From: Papio anubis
Taxonomy: Eukaryota; Chordata; Mammalia; Primates; Cercopithecidae
Assembly (NCBI RefSeq): GCF_008728515.1
Contig: NC_044978.1
Coordinates: 146,936,262-147,000,261 of the forward strand
Direction: 5' to 3'
DNA: 64,000 nt
Shown here: positions 11,710 to 23,650 of the stretch, one piece after another
How the letters are laid out: every line of letters begins with the position of its first letter
Position numbering within the stretch: position 1 is the stretch's first letter
Made by a program: the position numbers and the translations under genes
Notes under the pieces: model-generated
Told to the model about the DNA's origin: nothing
Seen by the model: the letters and a program-made list of their open reading frames with translations, nothing else
Database searches by the model: none

Positions 11710-11920
11710 GTCTGGCCAACATAGTGAAACCCTGTCTCTACTAAAAATACAAAAATTAGCTGGGTGTGGTGGTGGGCACCTATAACCCCAGCTACTCGGG
11801 AGGCCGAGGCAGGAGAATTGCTTGAACCCCAGAGGCGGAGGCTGCAGTGAGCTTAGATGATGCCACTGCACACTCCAGCCTGGGCAACAGATCAAGACTC
11901 CGTTTCAAAACAAAAAACAA
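11710..11920 (+). mobile_element. Alu, 5'-truncated
   Basis: Begins at 'ctggccaacatagtgaaacc' and ends in CAAAA repeats; duplication 'ccagtgaca' on both sides. Confidence 0.9.
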
Positions 11921-12271
11921 AAACCACCAGTGACAATGACTTTCTGAAATGGAGGACAGGTCTTGGTAGAGCTTTAAATAAAACTAAGTACAATTTTTCC
12001 TGATTTAAATGCTAAAGTCCAGTTAAATTCCTTGAAAAGTCAATACCATCTAAAAATTACTTGATATTTTTCTGTTAGATGAGGTTAGGTTATAGGCTCA
12101 GGGTTTTCATTTTTGTGAATGTCTGGTGGGACATTTTTAAGCCATGTAGGATGCAAGCCAATCACAACCACCAAAAACCTGCTTCTCAGATGTCCAGAAT
12201 ACCCTAAGGGAGTCATTTGGATGCATAGGGGAACCAATGAGAGGAGAAGTAGGCTAAAAAAAAAAGGAAAC

Positions 12272-12551
12272 CTGGGCCAGCCACCGTGGCTCATGCCTGT
12301 AATCCCAGCACTTTGGGAGGCCAAGGAAAAGCAGATTGTTTGAGCCTAGGAGTTCAAGACCAGCCTGGGCAGTATGGCAAAATCCCGTTTCTACAAAAAT
12401 TACAAAAATTAGCTGGGCATGTTGGCACACACCTATAGTCACAGCGACTTCAGAGGCTGAGGTCGGAGGATTGCTTGAGCCTGGGAAGCAAGGCTGCGAT
12501 GAGGTGTGATTGCACCACTGTACTCCAGCCTGGGTGACAGTGAGAATGCAA
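12272..12551 (+). mobile_element. Alu, old
   Basis: 'gggccagccaccgtggctca' to 'gcctgggtgacagtgag'; tail lost. Confidence 0.88.
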
Positions 12552-12774
12552 AGCTATTATTAGAAATACAAAGAGAATTTGATAAACTGATATTTTAGAA
12601 GTATCAGAGAAATGCTAGCGAGTGCCATAAAAAGCCTTTGCAGGCGTGTGTATTGTTGAAGTCAGTACAATGTGTTTGTAAATACATAAAAAAGGTTCAA
12701 AGGGCTATACCTCAGACAGGGGTTACAGTGGGGAGGGTTTGAAGGGGGCCTAGTCCATTGAAAACCTCTGATGT

Positions 12775-12910
12775 AAGAACTAGGATTTCTTTTTACAGAT
12801 GAGGAAACTGAAGTAAGTTACTTTTCCCAGGTGTTGGAACTGACCAGAGAGTGGCAGAGACATGTTCAATCCTGACCATTTAGCTTCAGGCTGTTTCTTC
12901 AGCATCGTGT
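12775..12910 (-). mobile_element. MIR fragment
   Basis: 'acagatgaggaaactgaagt' and 'gagagtggcagagacatg' are MIR core motifs in reverse. Confidence 0.6.
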
Positions 12911-12960
12911 TCTTCTCGGTTGATCTCCTTTAAGCACCTTAAAAAGCACTATATATGCAT

Positions 12961-13226
12961 CTGGGCCCGGTGGCTCACGCCTGTAATTCCGGCACTTTGG
13001 GAGGCTGAGGCAAGCAGATCAGCTGAGGTCGGGAGTTCGAGACCAGCCTGACCAACGTGGAGAAAATAGCCAGGCATGGTGGCACATCCCTATAAATCCC
13101 AGCTACTCAGGAGGCTGAGGCAGGAGAATCGCTTGGTCCCAGGAGGCGGAGGTTGCGGTGAGCTGAGATCACGCCATTGCACTCCAGTCTGGGCAATAAG
13201 AGCTAAACGCAAAGAAAACAAATAAA
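12961..13226 (+). mobile_element. Alu with small internal deletion and clear target duplication
   Basis: Flanked by 'aaaaagcactatatatgca' at 12941-12959 and 13227-13245. About 30 bases around the middle A-rich region are missing ('aacgtggagaaaatagccag'). Confidence 0.93.
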
Positions 13227-13410
13227 AAAAAGCACTATATATGCAATCAAGGGTGGGGTAGAGGAGTAGGAGGAAGGAACAGGAGGCATACTCTTCACTG
13301 TATTTTTATATTTTAAAACCATATGAATGCATTACCCACTCAAATAATTAACCTGAAAATAAAACTTCCTAAGCATCTCATACAGATATATACAAAAATT
13401 AGTAATTACA

Positions 13411-13731
13411 GGCCTGGCATAGTGACTCATGCCTGTGAACTCAGCACTCTTCCCAAAGGAGGCAGAGGCAGGCAGATCGCTTGAGTCTAGGAGTTTGAAA
13501 CCAGCCTGGGCAACATGGCAAAACCCCTTCTCTACAGAAAATAAAAAAATTAGCCAGATGTGATGACGTGTGCCTGTAGTCCCAGATACTCAGGAGGCTG
13601 AGGTGGGAAATGGCTTGAGCCCAGGAGGCAGAGGTTGCAGTGAGCCAAGACTGTGCCACTGCACTCTAGCCTGGGCAACAGAGTGAGACACTGTCTCAAA
13701 AAAAAACAAAAACAAAAACAAAAAAAACAAA
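13411..13731 (+). mobile_element. Alu, full length
   Basis: 'ggcctggcatagtgactcat' start; ends in CAAAAA repeats. Confidence 0.9.
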
Positions 13732-14016
13732 ATCGTAGTTACAGAAAACTTTTTCACTGAAGAAAAAAATCTTTAAATGCACCATAGTTATATGTACACT
13801 ACAATGTAGCTGCTCAATAATTCATATAAAACTTCTCCTTACCTTGATTTATACATTGGTAGGATTTGTTCTTATCAGAATGTTTTAAAAAATCTATAAA
13901 AATAAAAAAAAGTATCCTCTCATGAAGCTTTATGGGCACTAACAGTGGTTGACACTTCTCTTACTACTCACTCATCACTGCTTATATGTAAGTTTTAGTA
14001 CAAAGAATATAAATCT

Positions 14017-14147
14017 GGCTGGGTTCACGCTCATAATCTCAGCACTTTGGGAGGCAGAGGTGGGAGGATTGTTTGAAGGAAGAATTTAGAAACCAGCCTG
14101 GGCCACAAAGTGAGACACCCTGTCTCAAAAAAAAAAAAAAAAAAAAG
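14017..14147 (+). mobile_element. Alu left-monomer copy (FLAM-like)
   Basis: A single arm with its own A tail, from 'ggctgggttcacgctcataa'. Confidence 0.83.
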
Positions 14148-14189
14148 GAGACAAATGACTATCTTTCTGATCTATCTGTATTTTTCCTT

Positions 14190-14490
14190 TATTTTTATTT
14201 TAAGAGACAGGGTCTCATTGTGTCACCCAGGCTGGAGTGGAGTGGTGTGATAGTAAATCACTGCAGCCTTGAACTCCTGGGCTTAAGCGATCCTCCCACC
14301 TCAGCCTCTGGAGTAGCTGGTTCTACAGGTACACACCATTGTGCCTGGCTAATTTTTGTATTTTTTTTTTTTTGTAGAGATGGGGTCTCACTGTGTTGTC
14401 TAGGCTGGTCTCACACACCTAGCCTCAAGCTTCCTCCTGTTCCACCCTTCTTAAGTGCTAAGATTACAGTTGTGAGCCACCTCACTAAGC
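14190..14490 (-). mobile_element. Alu, full length, old
   Basis: 'aagagacagggtctcattgt' to 'gagccacctcactaagc'. Inverted relative to the monomer 42 bases upstream. Confidence 0.9.
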
Positions 14491-14532
14491 TTCTCTATGT
14501 TATTATAGGGGTATTTTAAAGTACACATTATA

Positions 14533-14830
14533 GGGCTGGGTGGGGTGGCTTACGCCTGTAATCCCAGCACTTTGGGAGGCTGAGGCAGGCAGATCACTTG
14601 AGGCCAGGAGTTTGAGACCAGCCTGGCCAACATGGTGAAACCCTGTTGTTAGTAGTCTCTACTAAAAATACAAAATTTAGCTGGGCATGGTGGCAGGTAC
14701 CTGTAATCCCAGCTACTTGGGAGACTGAGACATGAGAATCACTTGAGTCTGGGAGGTGGAGGTTGCAGTGATCTGCTGTCACACCACTGCACTCCATCCT
14801 GGGAGACAGGGAGACTGTCTAAAAAAAAAA
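14533..14830 (+). mobile_element. Alu, full length
   Basis: 'gggctgggtggggtggctta' start; flanks 'agtacacattata' / 'agtacatgttata'. Inverted pair with the Alu at 14190. Confidence 0.92.
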
Positions 14831-15112
14831 GTACATGTTATAAACTAATAGTGTTTAAGTTCAAGACTGATATGATTGCAGTACAAAGAATGCCCGTTTT
14901 GGGGTGCTGGTGACAAGGTTTTACTCACTTGGCATGGGTCCTTCCTATGATTTAATTACATCATTGAGTTACAGCGAGTGTTAGACTATTCTTAATGCAG
15001 TTGTATTTTGCCAGGTGTATGTATGCTTCTGTTTGTCTCAGGAATGTTCAGAAACGCTTAAAAAATTGAGGTATTATCTCACATCATAGACTTTTTTCTT
15101 TCCTAATCTAAT

Positions 15113-15411
15113 ACAGTTGGCCCTTCGTACCTGTGCTCTCTGGATTCGTGGATTTAGTCAACTGTAAATCAAAAATATTTTTAAAATAATAATACAAATA
15201 ATAAAACAATAGCATAACCACTGTTTACGTAGCCTGTACATTGTATTAAGTATTGTAAGTAACCTAGAGACAATTTGTCTGTGGGAGGATGTTCATAGAT
15301 TTTATGTAAATACTATACAATTTTATATAAAGGATTCAAGTGTCTGGATTTGGAATCTGAGGGGGATTCCTGGAACCAAGCCCCTGTAGATGCCGAGGGA
15401 TAACTGTACTT
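15113..15411. mobile_element. Tigger-type DNA transposon (MER8-like)
   Basis: Ends 'cagttggcccttcgtacc' and 'tgccgagggataactgta' form an imperfect terminal inverted repeat. The internal 'ttgtattaagtattgtaagt' matches my memory of the non-autonomous Tigger element of this size. Confidence 0.7.
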
Positions 15412-15591
15412 TAATTAGACATTTAGTGCTTTATAATACTGGCTAAAAGGACTCAAAAAGGTAGATAAGAATAGATGAATTCTTTCTTTCAATGACGGTG
15501 AATCTCTTTCAGTGACAATCTGGGTATCTTCATCATGTTACATATAATTCTGTGTTATTTAATAGGGAAAATGCCCCGTGATAACTATGGA

Positions 15592-15890
15592 TTTTTTTTT
15601 TTTTTTTTTGGAGGCAGAGTCTCGCCCTGTCTCCCAGGCTGGAGTGCAATGGCGCTATCTGGGCTCACAGTAACCTACGCCTCCTGGGTTCAAGCAATTC
15701 TCCTGCCTCAGCCTCCCAAGTAGCTGGGATTACAGGCGCCTGCCACCATGCCCGGCTAATTTTTGTATTTTTAGTAGAGACGGGGTTTGGCCTTGTTGGT
15801 CATGCTGGTCTTGAACTCCTGACCTCAGGTGATCCGCCTGCCTCAGCCTCCCAAAGTGCTGAGATTACAGGCCTGAGCCACCACGCCCAG
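15592..15890 (-). mobile_element. Alu, full length
   Basis: T tract, 'ggaggcagagtctcgccctg', flanks 'taactatggattttt' on both sides. Confidence 0.93.
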
Positions 15891-15987
15891 GTGCTAACTA
15901 TGGATTTTTAGTGATGTAGTAGTAGAATACTAGTATAAGTATAGAAAGTTGCCTACACAAAACCCCTGTCTAATCATAAATCATTCT

Positions 15988-16279
15988 TTTTTGTTTTTTG
16001 AGTCAGAGTTTTGCTCTTGTTGCCCAGGCTGGAGTGCAACGGCGTGATCTCGGCTCGCCGTAACTTCCGCCTCCCAGGTTCAAGCACCTCTCCTGCCTCA
16101 GCCTCCTGAGTAGCTGGGATTACAGGCATGTGCCACCACACCCATCTAATTTTGTATTTTTAGTAGAGGCGGGGTTTCACCATGTTGGTCAGGCTGGTCT
16201 CAAATTCCCAACCTCAGGTGATCTGCCCGCCTTGGCCCCACAAAGTGCTGGCATTACAGGTGTGAGCCACCATGCCTGG
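15988..16279 (-). mobile_element. Alu, full length
   Basis: 'ttgagtcagagttttgctct' start, ends 'ccatgcctggc'; flanks 'taaatcattctttt' / 'taaattattctttt'. Confidence 0.93.
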
Positions 16280-16366
16280 CATAAATTATTCTTTTAAGTT
16301 GTCTGGTATTCTTTATAAAACAAGAAAAAGAAAAATCAGGTATTTCCTTGTAACTACTTTAGTGTT

Positions 16367-16662
16367 CTTTTTTTTTTTTTTGAAACGGAGTCTCACTCTG
16401 TTACCTGGGTTGTAGTGCAATGGCGCTATCTCGGCTCGTTGCAACCTCTGCCTCCTGCATTCACGTGATTCTCCTGTCTCAGCATCCCGAGTAGCTGGGA
16501 TTACAGGTGCACGCCACCACACCCGGCTAATTTTTTGTATTTTTAGTAGAGACAGGGTTTCACTATGTTGGCCAGATTGGTCTTGAACTCCTGACCTTGT
16601 GATCCACCCACCTCGGCCTCTCAAAGTGCTAGGATTACAGGCATGAGCCTCCGTGCCCGGCT
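16367..16662 (-). mobile_element. Alu, full length
   Basis: T tract, 'gaaacggagtctcactctgt', ends 'ccgtgcccggct'. Confidence 0.92.
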
Positions 16663-17034
16663 GCGTACTATTCTTTTTAAAAAAGTAACTCATATCCTTA
16701 TACCAATGAAAACAACCTGGAGCGGAGGTTTTTCTTCCATTGAAATAATTTGCTTCTGGCTTCACCCTCTTCTCCTGTTGCTCTGCTTCACTGGCTGTCT
16801 TGGTATATAGTTTCTTCTATTAATGATAGGAATTCTAGAAAGAGAGAGCAGATGGATTTAGAAATGTGAACTTGGATTATACTCATGTGTTTTTCCTGTT
16901 CTGTTGGAATCTAAGATTTTGGAATGCAAGTAATCCTCTTTATTTTTATGTTTTAATTGTTGAGCTCTGTATTTCAACTCTTAATCTAAACAGCATAACT
17001 AAAACTTCTACATCTTTATTGAAATTTGTTTCTG

Positions 17035-17331
17035 GGCCAGGCGCAGTGGCTCACGCCTATAATCCCAGCACTGTGGGAGGCTGAGGTGGGCGAATCATTT
17101 GAGGTCAGGAGTTTGAAACCAGCCTGGTCAACATGGTGAAAACCCATCTCTGCTAAAAATACAAAAATTAGCCGGATGTGGTGGTGGGCACCTGTAATCC
17201 CAGTTACTTGAGAGGCTGAAGCAGGAGAATTGCTTGAGCCCGGGAAGCGGAGGTTACACTCTGCAGAGATTGTGCCATTGTACTCCAGCCTGGGTGACAG
17301 AGCGAGACTCCGTCTCAAGAAAAAATAAAAT
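17035..17331 (+). mobile_element. Alu, full length, with target duplication
   Basis: Flanked by 'aaatttgtttctg' at 17022-17034 and 17332-17344. Confidence 0.94.
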
Positions 17332-18050
17332 AAATTTGTTTCTGTAATAAAGTACTGTAAAAACATGTGATTTGGGAGACCCTTGGTCAGATGCCTTTTT
17401 ATAGGCCTGAATGTCCTGTAAATTGTGATGTCTACTATACTTACGTAAGTCACTTTAAGGCCCGTTGGACCTTTCCTGGAAGAAAAGTATCTGTGTCTGG
17501 AAGGTTTCTTTGAGAGACTTCTCTATGCAGCAAATGTATTTTTGCTAGTTATGTTAAAACTTTTGTAAAATATTTTTCTTTCTTTGTTTTTGTTTCTATT
17601 TTTAAAATATTTAATTATATAAATAATATATGAACATGTACTTTCAAAAAATATCAGTACATTAAAAGTAAGGCTGAACTCCCTTCTCCATACTTAGCTT
17701 TTATTTCCTATGTTCCCAGATGAATTGGTTTGTATTTTCCCAGATCTTTTTAAGAAATATGTTTTTAGATACTATGGAATATGTATAGTTTCCTCAATTT
17801 AATAGTATTTTGCATTTTTCATGTTGCTATGATAGCTTTTTTAATCGTGTGATAACTTTCGAGTTTTATTTTAATCAATAAGGAAATTTCAGTGGACTAC
17901 TTTGTTTCAAATCTTAATCATTTTTTAAAATCAATATCCAGGCACTAGAAGACATAGAAGGCACATAGCCTTCTATGGTTAGCAATACAATTGGTCTTAC
18001 CAATTTTGAACTGTGTATTTAGGATGTAAAGTTATGTTTTATTTATTTAT

Positions 18051-18174
18051 TTAGAATAGAGATGGGGTCTCTCTATGTTGCCCAGGCTGGTCTCAAACTC
18101 CTGGCCTCAGGCAATCTTCCCTTCTTGACCTCCCAAAGTGCTGGGATTACAGGCATGAGTCACCACCCTCAGCC
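18051..18174 (-). mobile_element. Alu fragment
   Basis: 'agagatggggtctctctatg' to 'gtcaccaccctcagcc'. Confidence 0.82.
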
Positions 18175-18179
18175 AACAG

Positions 18180-18640
18180 TTTCTTGTGTATTATTCCCAT
18201 TATTATTATTGTATAACAAATTTCCCCAAAACTTAATTCCATAGAACTAAGTTCATGAACTAACTTCGTTCACTAAGCTGACAGACTGTGTCTGGAATTC
18301 ACACAGCTTGTCTGCTGATCATTGTTTGTGTTCTTAGCTAGAAGACATAGAAGTTGAGGGCAGGAAGTATCTGGAAGCTTGGTTACTCACTGTCTGATAG
18401 TTGATGCTGGTAAGTGGCTGGAACCTTAGCCGGTATTCTCAGAATGTCTACATAGGGCCTTTTCATGTGGCTGCTTGGCCTCCTCACAGCATGGTGGCTT
18501 GGTTCCAAGGGAGAGCATCCCTCCTGAGAGGAGATGGGGGAGGGAGAGAACTTAGTCTAAGAAGTCACAACACCTTTCCTGTATTCTTGGTGTAGCAGTC
18601 ACGAGCCTGTCCAGGTTCAAGAGGAGGGCAAATAGATTTC
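18180..18640. mobile_element. Diverged LTR-like repeat (MLT1-like), low certainty
   Basis: 'tgtataacaaatttccccaa' and 'catgtggctgcttggcctcc' recall old MaLR LTRs read in reverse. It contains a CT-rich run at its right end. Family not certain. Confidence 0.35.
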
Positions 18641-18698
18641 TCTCCTTCCTTCCTCCCCCCTTCCTTTCTTCTTCCTTCTTCCTCCTTTCTTCTTTCTT
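18641..18698. repeat. CT-rich low-complexity tract
   Basis: CCTT/CTTC repeats grown from the T-rich tail of the Alu that follows. Confidence 0.88.
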
Positions 18699-18826
18699 TG
18701 ACAGGGTCTTGCTCTGTCACCCAGGATGGAGTGCAATGGCTTAACCATAGCCTGGGCTCAAGCATTCCTCCTGCCTTGACCTCCCAAAGTGTTGGGATTA
18801 CAGGCATGAGCCACAGAGTCTGGCCA
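18699..18826 (-). mobile_element. Alu with internal deletion
   Basis: 'gacagggtcttgctctgtca' joined early to 'cctgggctcaagcattcctc', ending 'agagtctggcc'. Confidence 0.85.
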
Positions 18827-18939
18827 GATTTCACCTCTCAATGGGGAGTGGCAAGATTCTAGAAGAGCATGTTTGACTTTAAAATAATTCTGTGTCTGTT
18901 TTTGGAAAATATGGATAGACACATACATCTTTCTAGAGC

Positions 18940-19237
18940 TTTTTTTTTTTTTTTTTGAGATGGAGTCTTGCTCTGTCTCCTAGGCTGGAGTGCAGTGGCG
19001 AGATCTCGGCTCACTGCAAGCTCCACCTCCCAGGTTCATGCCATTCTCCTGCCTCAGCTTCCCAAGTAGCTGGGACCACAGGTGCCTGCCACCACGCCCA
19101 GCTAATTTTTTTATATTTTTAGTAGAGACAGGGTTTTACTGTGTTAGCCAGGATGGTCTCCATCTCCTGACCTCATGATCCACCCACCTCGGCCTCCTAA
19201 AGTGCTGGGATTACAGGCGTGAACCACCGCCCCCAAC
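18940..19237 (-). mobile_element. AluY-like, full length
   Basis: T tract, 'gagatggagtcttgctctgt', 'caagctccacctcccaggtt'; ends near 'ccgcccccaac'. Confidence 0.92.
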
Positions 19238-19321
19238 TCCTTCTAGAAATTTAATATGCATATGTGTATGTATATAGTTTATATTTTTGTTTTACATAGA
19301 AGGCATCATAGTATATATACA

Positions 19322-19684
19322 TGCTATGGACTAAATGTTTGTGTACCTACCCCCCAAAATTCATATGTTGAATCCCTAATTCCCAACGTGCTGGCATTTG
19401 GAGGTGGGACCTTTGGAAGGTAATGAGTTCATGAGGGTAGAGGCCTTGTGATAGGATTAGTGCCCATATTAGAAGAGACAGAAAAGAGATGATCCTCTTC
19501 TCTACCATGTGAGGATGGAGCAAGAAGACCTCTATCTGCAAGCCTGTAAGAGGACCCGTACCAGGAACCAAATCAGCTAGAACTTCAATCTGGGATTTCC
19601 CAGCCTTCATAATTGTCAGAAATAAATGTTTGTGTGTAAGCTACCTGGCCCATAGTATTTGTTGTTGCAGCCTGAACTAAGACA
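19322..19684 (+). mobile_element. MLT1-type MaLR LTR
   Basis: It begins 'tgctatggactaaatg', includes 'aattcatatgttgaatccc', 'accatgtgaggatggagcaa' and 'ttcccagccttcataattg', and ends 'cctgaactaagaca'. This is the usual layout of an MLT1 LTR. Confidence 0.82.
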
Positions 19685-20435
19685 AAAAGTGTTACTAAAA
19701 AGTGGGATGCTACTATAACAAATACCTAAAAATGGGGAAGTGACTTTGCAACTGTGTAATGGATATAGGCCGGAAGGGTTTTTAAGTGTATGCTAGAACA
19801 AGCTGATATTTGCTGTGAGGGACTGTTGGTAGAAATAAGGGCATTAAAGGTGATTTTGGAGAGGGCTCAGCAAGAAGAGAGGAGAATGGTAGAGGAAGCT
19901 TCCATCTTACATAATACATAAATAATCATGTACAGAATTTTAGTAGAAAATAAAGGCCATTCTGATATGGTCTTAGAAATGAAGAACGTTACTGGACAAT
20001 GGAGAAAAGGCAATCTTTGTTACAAAGCAGCAAAGAACTCAGCTGAATTATGTTTGTGTTCTAGTGTTTTCTAGGTGAGAGGTAGAACTTGTGAGTGACG
20101 AAATTGGATATTTAGCTGAGGAGATTTCTAAGCAAAATGTTGCAGGAATAGCTTGGTTCCTCCTGATTGTTTATAGCAAAAATTGAAAAGAGGGAAGCCA
20201 ATCGAAGATGGAATTATTAAGCAAAAAGGAACCACAACTTAAAGATTTGGAAAATTCTCAGCCTGTCCACATAACAAAAAGAAAGTTCACAAGAGAATAC
20301 TAAAGGTAGTGTTTCCCTTTGGAGTAGACAAAATCAGCATCACTAGTACCACTGTTTTCTCCAAGTAAGTCAAGAGAAAATTGAGATACATTGTAAATTA
20401 GGCCTCTCTGCTTAAGAGTTGCATCAAAACCATGA
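19685..20435 (+). mobile_element. MLT1 internal remnant
   Basis: Non-coding sequence continuous with the LTR; 'gtgggatgctactataac' and 'ggaagtgactttgcaactg' resemble MaLR internal regions. An Alu fragment interrupts it at 20436, and similar DNA may continue to about 20990. Confidence 0.5.
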
Positions 20436-20608
20436 GATTCTCAAGTTGGGTGTGGTAGCACACACCTGTGGTACCAGCTACTTGGGAGCCTGGGGCAGGA
20501 GGATTGCTTGAGCCGGGGAAGTATAGGCTGCAGTGAGCTGTGATTGTGCTGCTGCACTCCAGCCTGGGCACCAGAGCAAGACCTTGTCTCTTAAAAAACA
20601 AACAAAAC
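20436..20608 (+). mobile_element. Alu right-arm copy (FRAM-like)
   Basis: 'ttgggtgtggtagcacacac' to a CAAA-rich tail; inserted in MLT1 internal DNA. Confidence 0.83.
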
Positions 20609-21031
20609 CCCCCAAAACTAAAATTCTCCTGTTTTACTGGATACTGGATACATGGTTTCTGAATGCTTTAAAAGACTACGATTTACCTGTCATAGGTGTT
20701 TGAATTCAACATATTGAATATATATCCCAGCACACTTTGCTTTGCCAAACACCTTAAGTCCTGGACTAGGAATGTGGCTGTGATACTTTGGCATTTCATT
20801 ATTCAGAGCCTAGAGCATAGCCTGTTTGTGAATATGAGGAATGTAGCCGTCAAGCACAGAAGAGAAGGATCCAACACCAGCTCTTGGCAAGATGTCTCAA
20901 AGACTCACCGTAGCTTGGTCTAAGATGAAGTTGCTTTTCTTAGCCAGGATCCTGATAATTTCTTTCATTCTTGATTGTGTTTGTGAGTATGTGTACACAG
21001 GCACTCATTTTTCGTTTAAAACTGAAAGGAG

Positions 21032-21333
21032 GCCAAGCACAGTGGCTCACACCTAAATCCCAGCACTTTGGGAGGCCGAGGAAGGAGGATCACTTGAGAT
21101 CATGAGTTCAAGACCAGCCTGGCCAACATGGTGAAACCCTATCTCTCCTAAAAATACAAAAATTAGCCGGGCATGATGGTGCACATCTGTAATCTCAGCT
21201 ACTTGGGAAGCTGAGGCAGGAGAATCACTTGAATCCAGGAGGCGGAGGTTGTGGTGAGCCAAGATTACACCACCGTACCCCAGCCTGGGACACAGAGCCA
21301 GACTCTGTCTCAGAAAAAAAAAAAAAAAAAAAA
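21032..21333 (+). mobile_element. Alu, full length
   Basis: 'ggccaagcacagtggctcac' start, A20 tail. Confidence 0.92.
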
Positions 21334-21666
21334 GGCTAAAAAGGCTCCTGTCTACCCAGCAGTGAGCTAAAGACTGTATCCTTTTCTACTGAAAGGCATA
21401 ATTTGACTCCTGCTTTTCCAGCTCCCTTTACCTAGGAAAAATACTTAAGAACCAACATACTTTCCATATTAAACTGGCATAATTTCTCTAATTACCAATT
21501 GTGTGTGAGTAATTGGTTCTACAGATACTTATATAGCAGGAAAGAGTATAGATACATTACTCTTTTAGCATCAAAGGGAAGGCTCCTCCTCTTCCTGGTA
21601 GAAGGAGGAGAGATGAGTGCTGAAGAAAAACACTGGTCATGTTCATCTTAAAGACTACTGAGTGAC

Positions 21667-21962
21667 GGCCGGGTACAGTGGCTGACGCCTGTAATCCCAG
21701 CACTTTGGAAGGCCGAGGTGGGTGGATCACGAGGTCAGGAGATCGAGACCATCCTGGCTAACACGGTGAAACCCCGTCTTTACTAGAAATAGAAAAAATT
21801 AGCCGGGCGTGGTGGCGGGCGCCTGTAGTCCCAGCTACTCAGGAGGCTGAGGCAGGAGAATGGCGTGAACCCGGGAGGCGGAGCTTGCAGTGAGCCAAGA
21901 TGTGCCACTGCATTCCAGCCTGGGTGACAGAGCGAGACTCAGTCTCAAAAAAAAAACAAAAA
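21667..21962 (+). mobile_element. AluY, full length, with target duplication
   Basis: Flanked by 'aagactactgagtgac' at 21651-21666 and 21963-21978. Carries AluY 'ggcgtgaacccgggaggc'. Confidence 0.94.
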
Positions 21963-21979
21963 AAGACTACTGAGTGACA

Positions 21980-22083
21980 GGCTGGGTGCAGTGGATCACA
22001 CCTGTAATCCCAGCACTTTGGGAGGCCAATGTGGGCGGGTCACAAGGTAAGGAGTTCGAGACCAGCCTGACCAACATGGTGAG
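21980..22083 (+). mobile_element. Alu 5' fragment
   Basis: 'ggctgggtgcagtggatcac' to 'gaccaacatggtgag'; then unique DNA. Confidence 0.87.
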
Positions 22084-22157
22084 GACCAAATAAGATAATA
22101 AATTAAAGTTGTTAGTATAGTATTTAGCATATAGCAAGTTCCCAGAAATATTTATTA

Positions 22158-22303
22158 CAATTGCCCAACACAGTGGTGCACACCTGTGTTCTGTTACTCA
22201 GGAGGCTGAGGCAGGAGGATCACTTGAGTCCAGGAATTTGAGACTAGCCTGGGCAACATAGCAAGACCCTGTATCTAAAAATAAATAAATAATTTTAAAA
22301 AAT
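22158..22303 (+). mobile_element. Alu fragment (rearranged)
   Basis: 'cccaacacagtggtgcacac' joined to 'gttactcaggaggctgaggc' and a TAAA tail. Confidence 0.82.
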
Positions 22304-22411
22304 TGTTGCAACAGTTGCGATTATGTGGAAGTCTGCATATCTTAAGACTAGAAAAGAATACATAGTAATGATAATTGTATTAAGGCAGTGAGTAAATCCA
22401 CATTAACTTCT

Positions 22412-22535
22412 GTTTGTAATCCCAGCACTTTGGGAGGCCGAGGTGGGTGGATTGCTTGAGCTTAGGAATTTGAGACCAGCCTGGACAACATAGACCCTGT
22501 TTCTATTTCATTAAAATTAATTTTTTAAAAAATAT
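22412..22535 (+). mobile_element. Alu left-arm fragment
   Basis: 'tgtaatcccagcactttggg' to 'ctggacaacatagaccctg'; the first bases are lost. Confidence 0.82.
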
Positions 22536-22540
22536 TTTCT

Positions 22541-22794
22541 TCACTGGGCTTGGTGGCACATGCCTGTAATCCCAGCACTTTGGCAGGTGGAGGCTGGCAG
22601 ATCACTTGAGCTTAGGAGTTCAAGACCAGCCTAGGTAATATGATGAAATCCCATCTCTACGAAAAGTACAAAAATGTGGCACCTGTAGTCCCAACTACTT
22701 GGGAGGCTGAGGCAGGAGGATTGTTTTGAGCTGTGATTACACCACTCATCTCTAGCCTGAGTAACAAAGTGAGACTCTTTAAAAAAAAAAAAAA
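22541..22794 (+). mobile_element. Alu, internally shortened
   Basis: 'cactgggcttggtggcacat' to A14 tail; lacks part of the second arm. Confidence 0.88.
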
Positions 22795-22849
22795 CCTGCT
22801 TTCTCATTCTTATTCAAACAAGACTAGTGTTTTTGTTTTTGTTTTTATT

Positions 22850-23016
22850 TTGAAACAAGGTCTACCGCCACCAGGTCTGGCTAATTTTTCTATTTTGTAG
22901 AGATGAGAGTTTCGCCATGTTGCCCAGTCTGGTCTCAAACTCCTAGGCTCAAGCGATCCTCCTACCTCAGCTTCCCAAAGTGCTAGGATTACAGGCACGA
23001 GCCACCGTGCCTGGCT
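22850..23016 (-). mobile_element. Alu, partial
   Basis: 'gaaacaaggtctaccgccac' joins the first and second halves; ends 'ccgtgcctggct'. Confidence 0.85.
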
Positions 23017-23097
23017 CCAAACATAGAATAATTTACAAAATGATTTGTTTAGTTGTTAATTCCAATAATTGTTTAGTTGAGGTCATAATTTGTATGG

Positions 23098-23650
23098 CAC
23101 AGTAATAAAAGCTAACATTTCTTGAGTGATTACTGCATTTCATATCTGTTACCCATTTTAATTCTCACTAGTACTCTTAGATATAGGTGATATTATATCC
23201 CCATTTTACCAGACGAGGAAACTGAAGCTTAGAGGTGTTAAATTACTTGCCCGAAGGTCTTGAAACTTAGAAACTTGCAGGGCCAGGTGCTATGGCTCTC
23301 ACCTGTAATCCTAGCACTTTGGGAGGCCGAGGCAGGCAGATTGCCTGAACTCAGGAGTTCGACACTAGCCTGGGCAACACAGTGAAACCCTGTCTTTACT
23401 AAAATACCAAAGAAATTAGCTGGGCATGGCGGCATGCACCTGTAGGGAGGCTGAAGCAGGAGAATTGCTTGAACCCTGGAGGTGGAGGTTGCAGTGAGCT
23501 GAGGTCGTGCCACTGCACTCCAGCCTGGGCGACAGAGTGAGACTCATCTCTAAAAGGAAAAAAAAAAAAAGTTGTAGAACCAGACTTTAAATCTAGGCCT
23601 GTCATTCTGCAGAGCCATGCTGAACCAGCTAAGCACTACTGCACCATAGT
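23098..23650 (-). mobile_element. MIR split by an Alu
   Basis: 'ccccattttaccagacgagg' and 'acttgcccgaaggtct' precede the Alu at 23281-23570; 'tagaaccagactttaaatct' follows. Together they form one MIR in reverse. Confidence 0.72.
23281..23570 (+). mobile_element. Alu, full length
   Basis: 'ggccaggtgctatggctctc' start; interrupts a MIR. Confidence 0.92.
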